A DNA stretch of 64,000 bases from assembly GCF_000161455.1 (NCBI RefSeq), contig NZ_CM000745.1:3106240-3170239 (forward strand). The letters run 5' to 3'. The DNA comes from Bacillus pseudomycoides DSM 12442. Its GTDB lineage: Bacteria; Bacillota; Bacilli; Bacillales; Bacillaceae_G. Shown here one piece after another: positions 53,801 through 63,557 of this stretch (positions are counted from its first letter, which is position 1; every line of letters begins with the position of its first letter). The notes under the pieces were generated by a model that made no database searches, was not told the origin of the DNA, and saw only the letters and a program-made list of their open reading frames with translations. The position numbers and the translations under genes were made by a program.

Positions 53801-55173
53801 GGATTTGCAAAAGATTCAAAGCGATCGATAATTTCGCCGCCTTTCACTTTTACAGCGGCTAATTCAATAACCGTATCATATACAGCTGATAGCCCTGTCG
53901 TTTCAACGTCGAAAACAACGTATGTTTCATCTGCAAGTAGTCGATGAGTCTCATTATAAGCAATAGGAACACCGTCATTTACTAAATTGGCTTCTACACC
54001 ATAAATGACTTTTACACCGGCTTTTTTACCAGCGGAATACGCTTCTGGGAAAGACTGTGCAACAGCATGGTCTGTAACAGCGATAGCCTCATGTCCCCAT
54101 TTTCCAGCTTGAGAAACAAGCTTAGATACCGATGTAACAGCATCCATTTGACTCATTGGGGTATGCAAATGAAGCTCTACCCGTTTTTCTCCTTCAGGTG
54201 CTTTATCTTTACGAGAAGGCCCTGTTATTTCGTTAATATCGTTCGCAATCATTACTAAGTCACGAACAAACGTATCGTTTTGGACCGAACCTCGCGCTTT
54301 TACCCACATTCCTTTTTTTAAGGATTGCAGCATCGGAATATCTTCTTTATCACGTGAGAACATTTTAATCATAATAGAATCCGTATAATCCGTTATTTTT
54401 AACGTTAATAACGTACGTCCACTACGCAGCTCTTTTGTTTCCACATTGAAGACATAACCTTGAACAGTTTTTCTTCTTTCTTCATCTTGAATTTCGCGTA
54501 GCGGTGTAATCTCTTCATCAGGCTTAATAAGGTAACCGAGTACAATCGGCCCTTCATGTACAACATCACTTTCTTCAGCTTGCTTCTTGGCCATTTCTTC
54601 CATAGCTTGTATAACACGCTGACGATCTTCTTGCTGTGTTTGTTCACGAAATTTTTGAACTTCCTCTTCGTTTTGCTTTATATTTGTTTCAAGCTGAAAA
54701 CGTGGAAATCCGAAAACTTCATATTGATCCCCTACCGACTTCGCAAGATTTTTCTTTAGCGCAGTAGATTCTAACTCATTATTCACATCAAGTAACAACT
54801 TCACTCCGTTTACATGCGGAAGTTGCTTTTTTAAATACGCAAACATAGGTGAAAAAGTAATTCGATCTGTACAAAGTGGCCAATATGCTTTGACCTCTTC
54901 TTCTGTAAATTGTTTATTCTCTGTTTCTAATGCAAATGACGTTTTTGCAATATGTGAAAATGACTGATTGAGCTGTGTTTCTAACAGTTCATATAATTCT
55001 GTTGGCAAAATACGTGGCACTTGTAAATCAAAATGCCAACTCTTATTTGCTTTATCAACAACTAGCCTTTGAATACCGCCACCTTGTAAATATTGATTGA
55101 TAAGGTCTTCAGGCATTTGCAGCTGTTGGAGCAAAATTTGAAATCGCTCTTGTTGTTCGTTTGTTAATGACAT
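50872..55173 (-). CDS. polC: DNA polymerase III alpha subunit, PolC type
   Basis: 1433 residues from the ATG at 55173 (AAGGAGG upstream). In order: N-terminal domains, OB fold, PHP domain (VELHLHTPMSQMDA) interrupted by a 3'-5' exonuclease (TYVVFDVETTGLSAVYD near 420), a zinc finger (CPNCKQSEFFNDG...CPTC near 920) and the polymerase palm (PDIDLNFSGEYQ near 970), ending in LSLF, a clamp-binding motif. Main replicative polymerase of low-GC Gram-positives. Confidence 0.98.
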   Translation of the reverse strand: MSLTNEQQERFQILLQQLQMPEDLINQYLQGGGIQRLVVDKANKSWHFDLQVPRILPTELYELLETQLNQSFSHIAKTSFALETENKQFTEEEVKAYWPLCTDRITFSPMFAYLKKQLPHVNGVKLLLDVNNELESTALKKNLAKSVGDQYEVFGFPRFQLETNIKQNEEEVQKFREQTQQEDRQRVIQAMEEMAKKQAEESDVVHEGPIVLGYLIKPDEEITPLREIQDEERRKTVQGYVFNVETKELRSGRTLLTLKITDYTDSIMIKMFSRDKEDIPMLQSLKKGMWVKARGSVQNDTFVRDLVMIANDINEITGPSRKDKAPEGEKRVELHLHTPMSQMDAVTSVSKLVSQAGKWGHEAIAVTDHAVAQSFPEAYSAGKKAGVKVIYGVEANLVNDGVPIAYNETHRLLADETYVVFDVETTGLSAVYDTVIELAAVKVKGGEIIDRFESFANPHQPLSATIIELTGITDDMLTDAPEVGEVFKKFESWMGDHTLVAHNASFDMGFLNVGFKKCGLDKPKNPVIDTLELARFLFPEMKNHRLNTMCKKLDIELTQHHRAIYDTEATGYLLVKMLKDVIEKGFEYHDQLNDSMGQGDAYKRGRPSHMTLLATSDVGLKNLYKLVSYSHLNYFYRVPRVPRSLLKKYREGILVGTACDKGEVFEAMMQKAPEEVEEIAQFYDYIEVMPPEVLRHLVERELVRDEGQLKTIISNLVKLGETLDKPVVATGNVHYLDPEDAMYRKILVSSQGGANPLNRHSLPPVYFRTTNEMLDCFSFLGEEKAKEIVVTNTQKVASLIGDVHPVKDDLYTPKIEGADDETRDMSYTMARSIYGEELPEIVEARLEKELKSIIGHGFAVIYLISHKLVKKSLVDGYLVGSRGSVGSSFVATMMEITEVNPLPPHYVCPNCKQSEFFNDGSVGSGFDLPDKECPTCNIPYVKDGHDIPFETFLGFKGDKVPDIDLNFSGEYQPRAHNYTKVLFGEDYVYRAGTIGTVAEKTAYGYVKGYASDHNLTIRNAEIDRLVAGCTGVKRTTGQHPGGIIVVPDYMDIFDFSPIQFPADSVGAEWRTTHFDFHSIHDNLLKLDILGHDDPTVIRMLQDLSGVDPKTIPTDDPEVMKIFSGPESLGVTEEQINCKTGTLGIPEFGTKFVRQMLEETKPTTFSELVQISGLSHGTDVWLGNANELIYNGTCTLSEVIGCRDDIMVYLIYQGLDPSLAFKIMESVRKGKGVPEEWEEEMRNNNVPSWYIDSCKKIKYMFPKAHAAAYVLMAVRIAYFKVHFALLFYAAYFTVRADDFDVDAMVKGSASIRARIDEIAQKGLDAAPKEKSLLTVLEMTLEMCERGYSFQKVDLYRSHATDFIIDGDTLIPPFNAIPGLGTNAALSIVEARGNGEFLSKEDLQQRSKLSRTIIEYLDSQGCLGDLPDKNQLSLF

Positions 55174-55268
55174 AAGCAACCTCCTTCCATCTGCTATTAT
55201 AAATTGAAACGTTCCGCAAAGAAAGATTTCTTCCTTTTAACTAATTATTTTTCATTTTACATAGAAAT

Positions 55269-55297
55269 AGAAGGTACCTCACCTGGAGGTACCTCTT
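55269..55297 (-). terminator. Terminator of proS
   Basis: GGTACCTC and GAGGTACC form the stem; on the minus strand the hairpin follows the proS stop at once. Confidence 0.7.
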
Positions 55298-55298
55298 C

Positions 55299-56999
55299 TT
55301 ATTTCAAAATATTAGCAATGTATGCATGAAGTTCTTCTACCTTTACTTCTGCAGATTCATTTGTAGCACGCACTTTTACTTCAACAATGCCTTCATCAGC
55401 TTTTTTACCAACTGTTACTCGAACTGGAAGACCAAATAAGTCTGCATCAGCAAATTTAACACCTGCACGCTCTGCACGATCATCTAACAATACTTCATAA
55501 CCTTGTTCTTGTAATGAATTGTAGATCGTTTCACCTACTTCACGCTGTGCATCAGACTTCATGTTTACTGGAATTACATGTACATGGAATGGTGCAACAG
55601 CTTTTGGCCAAACCAAACCATTTTCATCGTTAAATTGCTCAGCGACTGCCGCAACTGTGCGAGATACCCCGATACCATAGCATCCCATGATAAGTGGCTT
55701 CGTTTTTCCATTCTCATCTAAGAACGTTGCATTCATTGCTTCGCTATAACGTGTACCTAATTTAAACACATGTCCAACTTCGATACCACGAGCAAAACGG
55801 ATTGTCCCATTTCCATCTGGAGATTGATCTCCTTCTTGAATGAAACGTAAATCTGTATATTGACTCACTTTGAAATCACGCTCTGGATTTACATTTATAT
55901 AATGGAATCCTTCTTCGTTTGCACCACAGCAACCATTTACAATTGCTGCTACAGCATGGTCAGCAATGACTTCAATGTCTCCTGTTACACCAATTGGTCC
56001 TAAAGAACCAACTTCGCAATTTAACAGTTCTCTTACCTCTTCATGTGAAGCAAGTTCAACAACTGAAGCACCATAGACATTCTTCACTTTTACATCATTT
56101 ACTTCATGATCCCCGCGAACAAGTACAACAACAAACTTTTCATCGACTTTAAAGACCATAGATTTGATGCAATTTGACGCTTCCATATTTAAGAATGCAG
56201 AAACCTCTTCAATTGCTTTTTGATCTGGCGTTGCTACTTTTTCAAGTGCTTTTTCTGCTTCATCGCTTTTTGCATAGGAAGCAACAACAGGTGCCATTTC
56301 AATATTTGCTGCATAATCAGATGTATCAGAATACGCAATTGTATCTTCTCCTACATCAGATAATGCCATAAATTCATGTGTATCTTTACCACCCATTGCT
56401 CCAGAATCAGCAATAACCGCACGGAAATTCAATCCACAGCGAGCGAAGATATTAGAATATGCTTGGTATAGGCCACTATAAACTTCATCCAAACTTTCTT
56501 GTGTCGCATGGAAAGAATAAGCATCTTTCATTAAAAATTCTCTTCCGCGTAATAAACCAAAACGGGGTCTTTGCTCGTCACGGAATTTTGTTTGGATTTG
56601 ATATAATGTTAACGGTAGCTTTTTATAAGATTTAATTTCATCACGTACAAGGTCTGTAATAACTTCTTCATGCGTTGCTCCTAGTGCAAACTCACGATCA
56701 TTACGATCTTTCATACGCATTAACTCAGAACCGTAAGAATACCAACGACCTGATTCTTGCCACAATTCAGCTGCTTGTAATGCTGGCATTAATAATTCTA
56801 CAGCTCCTGCTCGTTCCATCTCTTCTCGAACAATACGTTCCACTTTATGCAATACTTTTAGCCCCAGTGGTAAAAAGCTGTAAATACCAGAAGCATTTTG
56901 ACGCATGAATCCTGCACGAAGTAGCAATTGATGACTTTTAATCTCAGCATCGGCTGGTACTTCACGTAATGTAGGACTAAATACCATACTTTGTTTCAT
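55299..56999 (-). CDS. proS: Prolyl-tRNA synthetase
   Basis: 566 residues, the bacterial type with an inserted editing domain (about 230-400, containing CIKSMVFKVDEKFVVVLVRG). Class II motifs: motif 2 KFRDEQRPRFGLLRGREFLM near 140 and motif 3 GCYGIGVSRTVAAVAEQ near 445. Attaches proline to tRNA. Confidence 0.97.
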   Translation of the reverse strand: MKQSMVFSPTLREVPADAEIKSHQLLLRAGFMRQNASGIYSFLPLGLKVLHKVERIVREEMERAGAVELLMPALQAAELWQESGRWYSYGSELMRMKDRNDREFALGATHEEVITDLVRDEIKSYKKLPLTLYQIQTKFRDEQRPRFGLLRGREFLMKDAYSFHATQESLDEVYSGLYQAYSNIFARCGLNFRAVIADSGAMGGKDTHEFMALSDVGEDTIAYSDTSDYAANIEMAPVVASYAKSDEAEKALEKVATPDQKAIEEVSAFLNMEASNCIKSMVFKVDEKFVVVLVRGDHEVNDVKVKNVYGASVVELASHEEVRELLNCEVGSLGPIGVTGDIEVIADHAVAAIVNGCCGANEEGFHYINVNPERDFKVSQYTDLRFIQEGDQSPDGNGTIRFARGIEVGHVFKLGTRYSEAMNATFLDENGKTKPLIMGCYGIGVSRTVAAVAEQFNDENGLVWPKAVAPFHVHVIPVNMKSDAQREVGETIYNSLQEQGYEVLLDDRAERAGVKFADADLFGLPVRVTVGKKADEGIVEVKVRATNESAEVKVEELHAYIANILK

Positions 57000-57036
57000 C
57001 TATTCGCACCTCTTTAATTTACTCTAATACGCAGTA

Positions 57037-57066
57037 AAACCCCCCACCTCAAATTAGGTGAGGGAT
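57037..57066 (-). terminator. Terminator of the uppS-cdsA-dxr-rseP operon
   Basis: CCCACCT-CAAATT-AGGTGAGGG; on the minus strand GGGGTTTTAC follows. It lies between rseP and proS. Confidence 0.7.
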
Positions 57067-57151
57067 TACGACTCTAAGAGTTTTATTCATTTCATTCACT
57101 ATTCACAAAAAACATCGTGAATTTTATACTTACTACAAGTTTCACTTTATT

Positions 57152-58414
57152 TTACAAGAAAAATCTCCGAATGTCATTCCACGTTACAACTAACATAAGT
57201 AACATCAATAACGCAAAGCCAATAAAATGAACCATTCCTTCTTTTTGGCGATCAATTGGTTTCCCACGCAAAGCTTCAATTAAGAAGAAGAACAAGCGTC
57301 CTCCATCAAGAGCAGGAACCGGTAATAGGTTGAATAGACCAAGGTTTATGCTTAAAACAGCCGCCAAACTAAGAACACGAATAAAGCCATAATCTACTAC
57401 TTGGTCTGTTAAATTATAAATTCCTACGGGACCTGATAAATCATTAATAGAAAACTGACCCGTCACTAGTTTTACAAGGGAATCAAAAATTAATTTTGTC
57501 CATGTATACGTCTGCTCAAAACCTGATTTAATAGAACCAAAAATAGATTTCTCTACAGGAGAGTATACACCAATTCTACCAACCTCTTCTTTCCCCTCTT
57601 TATCAGCTGATGGCGTTACTTTTACATTCAATTGTTCGCTGTCACGTTTTACATGAAGCGTAATTTCTTTATTTGGGTGTTCACGTACAATCGTGACAAC
57701 ATCTTTCCATGTATTCGTGTCTTTCCCATCGATTGCTTGAATCGTATCATCTTGTTTCAATCCTGCTTGTTCTGCAACACTATCCTTCATTACTTTCCCA
57801 ACCATTGGCTTATCAACAGGAATACCTTGTACCAATCCAATGATAACAAAAATAACAAATGCAAGAATGAAGTTCATAGCAGGACCTGCAAAGATTGTTA
57901 ATGCTCGCTGTCCTAGCGTTTTAGAACCAAATTGTCTGTTAAACGGGGCGATTTGTATTTCTTCTCCTGCTGAAACAATACGAGCTTTTTCACTCACACG
58001 GAATGTTTGCAATTCCTCCTCGTATTCTTCGTAACCAGCAATTGTGAGATTGTGTTCCAAATCAGCTTGCTCTACTTCAATCACGCGAACATTCGGATAC
58101 TTTTCGCGCCCGTCTAAAACTAATTTCATAACTTCTTCGTTTTCATTTAACACGAGTCCAACTTTTTTTCCTGGTTTTAATTCAACCGTTTCTGCATCCT
58201 CACCAGCCATTCTAACATAGCCTCCAAGAGGTAGCAGCCGAACTGTATAAACTGTTTCATTCTTTTCAAATGAAAATATTTTTGGACCAAAACCAATTGC
58301 AAACTCGCGACATAAAATACCCGCTCTTTTTGCGAAATATAGATGCCCTAGCTCATGGAAAAATACGAGTGCACCGAAAATTAATATAAAGGCAATCGCT
58401 GTATTCAATTCCAT
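57152..58414 (-). CDS. rseP: Site-2 intramembrane metalloprotease RseP (RasP)
   Basis: 420 residues. HELGH near residue 20 and NLLPVPALDGGRL near 370 form the zinc site within membrane helices; a PDZ domain lies near 220-290. Cuts membrane-bound anti-sigma factors and signal-peptide remnants. The ATG at 58414 lies close to AAAGGTGG. Confidence 0.95.
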   Translation of the reverse strand: MELNTAIAFILIFGALVFFHELGHLYFAKRAGILCREFAIGFGPKIFSFEKNETVYTVRLLPLGGYVRMAGEDAETVELKPGKKVGLVLNENEEVMKLVLDGREKYPNVRVIEVEQADLEHNLTIAGYEEYEEELQTFRVSEKARIVSAGEEIQIAPFNRQFGSKTLGQRALTIFAGPAMNFILAFVIFVIIGLVQGIPVDKPMVGKVMKDSVAEQAGLKQDDTIQAIDGKDTNTWKDVVTIVREHPNKEITLHVKRDSEQLNVKVTPSADKEGKEEVGRIGVYSPVEKSIFGSIKSGFEQTYTWTKLIFDSLVKLVTGQFSINDLSGPVGIYNLTDQVVDYGFIRVLSLAAVLSINLGLFNLLPVPALDGGRLFFFLIEALRGKPIDRQKEGMVHFIGFALLMLLMLVVTWNDIRRFFL

Positions 58415-58425
58415 AACCACCTTTG

Positions 58426-59568
58426 CTAAATTTGTTCCATCACAAACCGTCTTGTGGCCGCATCAATTTCCTGAATTTCTTCTAAGCTCGGACGTGCAAT
58501 GACATTGTGATGGTGCATTGCTTTTTCAATGAGGTCTTCTACTGTTAAGAAACTAATTTTCTTTTGTAGAAAGGCTGCTACAGCTACTTCATTTGCTGCA
58601 TTCATAACAGCTGGCATGCTCCCACCCATCTTTCCAGCTTCATATGCAAAACGTAGGCAACGGAAACGATCTGGATTCATTTGTTCAAAATGCAGTGTTC
58701 CAATTTCCCATAAATTTAACTGTTTTGTATCTGAGAGAGGTAATCGATCTGGATATGTAAGTGCATATTGAATTGGTACACGCATATCTGGTGAGCCGAG
58801 CTGTGCCATTACACTACGATCTTCAAATTCAACCATAGAATGAATAATGCTTTCTTTATGTAAAACAACATCAATTTGCTCATAAGGTATGCCGAAAAGC
58901 CAATGCGCTTCAATTACTTCCAGCCCCTTATTCATCATTGTAGCAGAATCAATTGTAATTTTCGAACCCATTGACCAGTTTGGATGACGAAGCGCATCTT
59001 CCACAGTCACATGATGTAATTCATCTCTCGTTTTATCGCGGAAACTCCCACCTGAAGCAGTGATAATTAAGCGAGAAATTCGCTTTTCATTTTCTCCATT
59101 CAAACATTGAAAAATAGCCGAATGCTCACTATCTACTGGAAGTAACGGCACATTATGTTTGCGTGCAGCTTCCATTACAATATGTCCCGCAGTTACTAAT
59201 GTTTCTTTGTTTGCAATTCCAATTGTTTTTTTCGCCTCAATTGCACGGAGTGTTGGTAACAACCCTACACTACCTACAACAGCATTTATTACAACTTCTG
59301 CACTTGGGTGAAGAGCTACCTCTAATAGTCCTTCGTCACCATATACTACTTTTGTATTTCCAGAAACTGATTGTAACCTTACAACATCTTCCTCTCTTTG
59401 TACAGAAACAAGCTGAGGAGAAAATTCTTGAATAACTTTTACTGCGTAGTCAATATTTTTCCCTACAGAAAAAGCAACGAGACGGAATTGGTCTGGGTGC
59501 GAGCGTACTACATCTAAAGTTTGCGTCCCTATTGATCCGCTTGCCCCTAATAAACTAATGTTTTTCAT
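58426..59568 (-). CDS. dxr: 1-deoxy-D-xylulose 5-phosphate reductoisomerase
   Basis: 380 residues from the ATG at 59568 (MKNISLLGASGSIGTQTLDV). NADPH site GASGSIG, metal/substrate motif VDSEHSAIFQCL near 150 and SMGSKITIDSATMMNKGLE near 220. Second step of the MEP isoprenoid pathway. The open frame upstream overlaps cdsA and is not used. Confidence 0.97.
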   Translation of the reverse strand: MKNISLLGASGSIGTQTLDVVRSHPDQFRLVAFSVGKNIDYAVKVIQEFSPQLVSVQREEDVVRLQSVSGNTKVVYGDEGLLEVALHPSAEVVINAVVGSVGLLPTLRAIEAKKTIGIANKETLVTAGHIVMEAARKHNVPLLPVDSEHSAIFQCLNGENEKRISRLIITASGGSFRDKTRDELHHVTVEDALRHPNWSMGSKITIDSATMMNKGLEVIEAHWLFGIPYEQIDVVLHKESIIHSMVEFEDRSVMAQLGSPDMRVPIQYALTYPDRLPLSDTKQLNLWEIGTLHFEQMNPDRFRCLRFAYEAGKMGGSMPAVMNAANEVAVAAFLQKKISFLTVEDLIEKAMHHHNVIARPSLEEIQEIDAATRRFVMEQI

Positions 59569-59588
59569 GACTCCAACCCCTCGTTTTA

Positions 59589-60380
59589 TTATGAAATGAA
59601 ATGTAAGAAGTGTAAAATCGGTAATACGAACAACCAACTATCTGTTCGATCTAAGATTCCACCATGTCCAGGTAAAATTGTACCTGAATCTTTCACACCA
59701 TAATGGCGTTTAAAAGCAGATTGTACTAAATCACCAAGTTGTCCAAAAATGGAGATTGCAATTGTAACAATTATTAACATCCCAACGTTCCCTTGAACTT
59801 GGAAAAACATATTGTATACAAAAGCAACGACAATCCCACAAACAATACCACCTAGTGAACCTTCTATCGTTTTATTCGGACTAATTTCTGGCCACAATTT
59901 TCTTTTTCCGATTGCTTTCCCTATGAAATATGCACCTGAATCAGTTGCCCAAATGACAAATAACGCATAAAATACAAAATGGATTCCCGCTATTCTCGTT
60001 TCATTTAAATATAAGAATCCCATTGCAACATACGTTGTTGCCATAAGTAAAAAAGAAGCATTGTCAAAAGTAAATGTATTCTTTGAAAGGACTGTATATG
60101 ATAAAAGTAATAAAACAATCACAAATGTGATTTCTAGTTTATTTAATCCAATCCAATTGAACACTCCTGATGCATTACTTGGAACTAAAATACTCCACAA
60201 TAATAATGCGGCTAAAACTGTTGGCACCGAAATAAGTGTAAGCTTGTTCATACGAATTAATTCATATAATCCTATAGAAGCAAGTGCATACACTAAAACT
60301 GTAAAAGGCACGCCACCGTAAATTACGATGGGAATGAACAGCGCGGCAGCAATCACTCCAGTAATAATTCTCTGTTTCAC
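59589..60380 (-). CDS. cdsA: Phosphatidate cytidylyltransferase
   Basis: 263 residues from a GTG at 60380 (AGAGAGG upstream), with about eight membrane helices. The signature near the end (SAFKRHYGVKDSGTILPGHG, GILDRTDSWLF) is clear. Makes CDP-diacylglycerol for phospholipids. Confidence 0.95.
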   Translation of the reverse strand: MKQRIITGVIAAALFIPIVIYGGVPFTVLVYALASIGLYELIRMNKLTLISVPTVLAALLLWSILVPSNASGVFNWIGLNKLEITFVIVLLLLSYTVLSKNTFTFDNASFLLMATTYVAMGFLYLNETRIAGIHFVFYALFVIWATDSGAYFIGKAIGKRKLWPEISPNKTIEGSLGGIVCGIVVAFVYNMFFQVQGNVGMLIIVTIAISIFGQLGDLVQSAFKRHYGVKDSGTILPGHGGILDRTDSWLFVLPILHFLHFIS

Positions 60381-60397
60381 TACCAAACCCTCTCTTT

Positions 60398-61174
60398 CTA
60401 CACGCCTCCGAATCTGCGCCCTCTATGTTGAAAGTCTGTAATCGCATTTAGCAAATGTTCCTCGGTAAAATCTGGCCAATACACATCTGTAAACCAAAGC
60501 TCCGAATACGCAATTTGCCATAGCATGAAATTACTAATACGTAGCTCCCCACTTGTACGAATAAGCAAGTCTGGGTCAGGTAAAGAGCTTGTCATTAAGT
60601 ATGAAGAAAGCATTTCTTCATTTACATCTTCTGAACGAACTTTCCCTTCTTCGCTATCTTTCATCATATGTTGCACAGCAGAAACGATTTCATCGCGACT
60701 TCCATAGTTTAACGCAAAATTGAGAATTAATCCCGTGTTCTCTTTTGTATCTTCCATGGCTTTTTCCATCGCTCTGCGCGTATGCGTAGGAAGACGATCT
60801 TTTTGTCCAATTACTCGAACTTGTACATTTTCTTCAATTAATTCTGGTAAAAATGCACCTAAAAATTCTTCTGGAAGCTTCATTAAATAATCGACTTCCT
60901 TTTTCGGTCTTTTCCAATTCTCAGTAGAAAAAGCATAAAGAGTCAGCACTTTCACATCAAGTTTACTAGCAAATTTCGTAATTTTTTTTACTACTTGCAT
61001 TCCTTCATGATGTCCGGCAATGCGGGGCATTGCTCTTCTCTTTGCCCATCTTCCATTACCATCCATAATGATCGCAATGTGCTCTGGGATATGTCCCTTT
61101 TTCACTTTTTCAATGAGATGATCAAACGATGTGACCTTTTTACCTTTAAAAAAAGGAAACTTTTTAAACATCAT
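60398..61174 (-). CDS. uppS: Undecaprenyl diphosphate synthase
   Basis: 258 residues; HIAIIMDGNGRWAKRRAMPR holds the catalytic Asp, and DLLIRTSGELRISNFMLWQI is the second family motif. Makes the C55 lipid carrier for cell wall synthesis. Starts the uppS-cdsA-dxr-rseP unit. Confidence 0.97.
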   Translation of the reverse strand: MMFKKFPFFKGKKVTSFDHLIEKVKKGHIPEHIAIIMDGNGRWAKRRAMPRIAGHHEGMQVVKKITKFASKLDVKVLTLYAFSTENWKRPKKEVDYLMKLPEEFLGAFLPELIEENVQVRVIGQKDRLPTHTRRAMEKAMEDTKENTGLILNFALNYGSRDEIVSAVQHMMKDSEEGKVRSEDVNEEMLSSYLMTSSLPDPDLLIRTSGELRISNFMLWQIAYSELWFTDVYWPDFTEEHLLNAITDFQHRGRRFGGV

Positions 61175-61212
61175 TCATACCCTCCAACAAGCAGACGTAT
61201 GCCTAAAAGTGT

Positions 61213-61239
61213 AAAAAGACCCCCTTAAGAAGAGGGTCA
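61213..61239 (-). terminator. Terminator of frr
   Basis: GACCCCCTT-AAG-AAGAGGGTC (minus-strand GACCCTCTT...GGGGGTCTTTTTAC), 21 bases after frr. Confidence 0.85.
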
Positions 61240-61259
61240 TATTTGCGAAGGTATCGCTA

Positions 61260-61817
61260 TTACACTTCCATGATTTCTTTTTCTTTGTTTTTTGTGATTT
61301 CGTCAACTTTTGCAATATATTTATCTGTTTCTTTTTGGATATCTTCTGTATATCCTCTTAAGTCGTCTTCTGTAATATCTCCAGCTTTTTCAAGCTTTTT
61401 AAGATCATCATTAGCATCACGACGTACGTTACGAACTGCTACTTTTGCTTCTTCAGCATATTTCTTAACAGTTTTTACTAGGTCTCTACGACGTTCTTCT
61501 GTTAATGCAGGGAATGCAATACGAATTACTGATCCGTCGTTAGAAGGATTTAGACCTAAATCAGCTTTTAAAATTGCTTTTTCAATATCACCGATAGAAG
61601 TTTTATCATACGGCTGAATAACAAGCAAACGTGCTTCAGGAACTGTAATGTTCGCTAATTGCACAACAGGTGTTGGTGCACCATAATAATCAACTTGTAC
61701 TTTATCTAATGCAGACGCGCTTGCACGACCAGCACGAACTGAAGCTAATTCGCGAGAATAAGCAGCAACTGCTTTTTCCATTTTTTCATTTGTAGCTTTT
61801 AATACTTGTTGTCCCAT
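61260..61817 (-). CDS. frr: Ribosome recycling factor
   Basis: 185 residues, full length (VAAYSRELASVRAGRASASA, EERRRDLVKTVKKYAEEAKV). Splits post-termination ribosomes with EF-G. Two bases after pyrH. Confidence 0.97.
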   Translation of the reverse strand: MGQQVLKATNEKMEKAVAAYSRELASVRAGRASASALDKVQVDYYGAPTPVVQLANITVPEARLLVIQPYDKTSIGDIEKAILKADLGLNPSNDGSVIRIAFPALTEERRRDLVKTVKKYAEEAKVAVRNVRRDANDDLKKLEKAGDITEDDLRGYTEDIQKETDKYIAKVDEITKNKEKEIMEV

Positions 61818-61819
61818 TT

Positions 61820-62542
61820 TTATTTCCCCCTTACAATTGTTCCAATATTTTCGCCTAAAACGGCACGCTTAATATTACCTTTTTCCATAACCGAGAATAC
61901 AATTAATGGAATATCATTATCCATACATAAAGAAGAAGCAGTAGAATCCATTACACCTAAACCTTCTTTTAATACATCTAAGTAGGTAAGTGTTTCATAT
62001 TTCGTAGCTGTTGGGTCAATAGATGGATCTGCATTATATACGCCATCTACATTGTTTTTCGCCATTAAAATAACATCAGCTTCGATTTCTGCTGCACGTA
62101 ATGCTGCAGTTGTATCTGTAGAGAAGTACGGGTTACCTGTACCCGCTGCAAAGATAACAACACGCTTCTTCTCTAAGTGACGAACTGCTTTGCGGCGAAT
62201 GTAAGGTTCTGCCACTTGACGCATTTCAATAGAAGTTTGAACGCGTGTTTGAATTCCAATGTTCTCCAAGCTATCTTGAAGAGCTAATGAGTTCATAACT
62301 GTCGCTAACATGCCCATGTAGTCCGCTCCTGCACGGTCCATGCCCATTTCACTTCCAATTTTCCCACGCCAAATGTTACCGCCGCCAACAACAACAGCAA
62401 CCTCTACATCAAGTTCTGCAATTTCTTTCACTTGTTCTGCAACTGACTTAATAACAGCTGGGTTAATTCCAAATCCTTGTTCACCAGCTAAAGCTTCTCC
62501 GCTTAGTTTTAAAACGACACGATCATATTTCGGTTTACTCAT
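61820..62542 (-). CDS. pyrH: UMP kinase
   Basis: 240 residues; VVLKLSGEALAGEQGFGI, VVVGGGNIWRG and FAAGTGNPYFSTDTTAALRA are the amino-acid-kinase-fold motifs of bacterial UMP kinases. Phosphorylates UMP to UDP. Confidence 0.97.
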   Translation of the reverse strand: MSKPKYDRVVLKLSGEALAGEQGFGINPAVIKSVAEQVKEIAELDVEVAVVVGGGNIWRGKIGSEMGMDRAGADYMGMLATVMNSLALQDSLENIGIQTRVQTSIEMRQVAEPYIRRKAVRHLEKKRVVIFAAGTGNPYFSTDTTAALRAAEIEADVILMAKNNVDGVYNADPSIDPTATKYETLTYLDVLKEGLGVMDSTASSLCMDNDIPLIVFSVMEKGNIKRAVLGENIGTIVRGK

Positions 62543-62577
62543 AATGAACCTCCAATTGCTTACATCTTTATTTTAAA

Positions 62578-62601
62578 AAAGGGAACACAATGTGTTCCCT
62601 A
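62578..62601 (-). terminator. Terminator of tsf
   Basis: GGGAACACA and TGTGTTCCC abut in the hairpin; six T follow on the minus strand. Confidence 0.88.
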
Positions 62602-62608
62602 ATCTGTA

Positions 62609-63496
62609 TTAGTTGTTACCTTTTACTTGGTTCATTACTTCTTCAGCAAAGTTGTCTTCGCGTTTTTCGATACCTTCACCAACAGCGTAGCGAACGAATC
62701 CTTTTAATGTTCCGCCTTTAGACTCAACGAACTGACGAACTTTCATATCAGGGTTTTTAACGAATGCTTGGTCAAGTAAGCAAATCTCTTCAAAGAATTT
62801 ACCTAGACGGCCTTCAACCATCTTAGCAACGATTTTTTCAGGCTTGCCTTCGTTTAAAGCTTGTTGTGTTAATACTTGACGCTCGTGCTCAACTTCTTCA
62901 GCTGTTACAGCATCGCGGTCGATGTATTTAGGGTTAACTGCTGCAATGTGCATTGCTACATCTTTAGCAGCCGCTTCATCTGTAGAACCTTCAAGAACTG
63001 TTAATACACCAATGCGTCCACCCATGTGTAGGTAAGCACCGAATGCATCTGCATCAGTTTTTGATACGATTTCGAAACGACGAAGTGTAAGTTTTTCACC
63101 AATTTTAGCGATTGCTTCGTTGATGTACTCTTCTACTGTTTTGCCGTTTGCAATTGTTTGAGCCATAGCTTCTTCAATGTTAGCAGGTTTGTTAGCTAAT
63201 AAATGAGCAGCTAATTCTTTAATTAATGTTTGGAAACCTTCGTTTTTCGCAACGAAATCAGTTTCAGAGTTTAATTCTAAGATTAAACCTTCGTTACCGT
63301 TTGTTTCGATGAAAGTTAAACCTTCAGCAGCGATGCGGTCTGCTTTTTTAGCAGCTTTCGCAATACCTTTTTCACGTAAGAAGTCAATTGCTTTCTCCAT
63401 GTCGCCGTTAGTTTCTGTTAAAGCTTTTTTGCAGTCCATCATACCCGCGCCAGTTTTTTCACGAAGTTCTTTTACCATTTGTGCAGTGATTGCCAT
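62609..63496 (-). CDS. tsf: Elongation factor Ts
   Basis: 295 residues from the ATG at 63496 (TAGGAGG upstream). MVKELREKTGAGMMDCKKAL is the conserved start, and ELNSETDFVAKNEGF the dimer-core motif. Nucleotide exchange factor of EF-Tu. Confidence 0.97.
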   Translation of the reverse strand: MAITAQMVKELREKTGAGMMDCKKALTETNGDMEKAIDFLREKGIAKAAKKADRIAAEGLTFIETNGNEGLILELNSETDFVAKNEGFQTLIKELAAHLLANKPANIEEAMAQTIANGKTVEEYINEAIAKIGEKLTLRRFEIVSKTDADAFGAYLHMGGRIGVLTVLEGSTDEAAAKDVAMHIAAVNPKYIDRDAVTAEEVEHERQVLTQQALNEGKPEKIVAKMVEGRLGKFFEEICLLDQAFVKNPDMKVRQFVESKGGTLKGFVRYAVGEGIEKREDNFAEEVMNQVKGNN

Positions 63497-63557
63497 ATTT
63501 TTCATCCTCCTAAAATATGTATTTATACCTTTTGAAAAGGTGTTTATACCTTAAAAA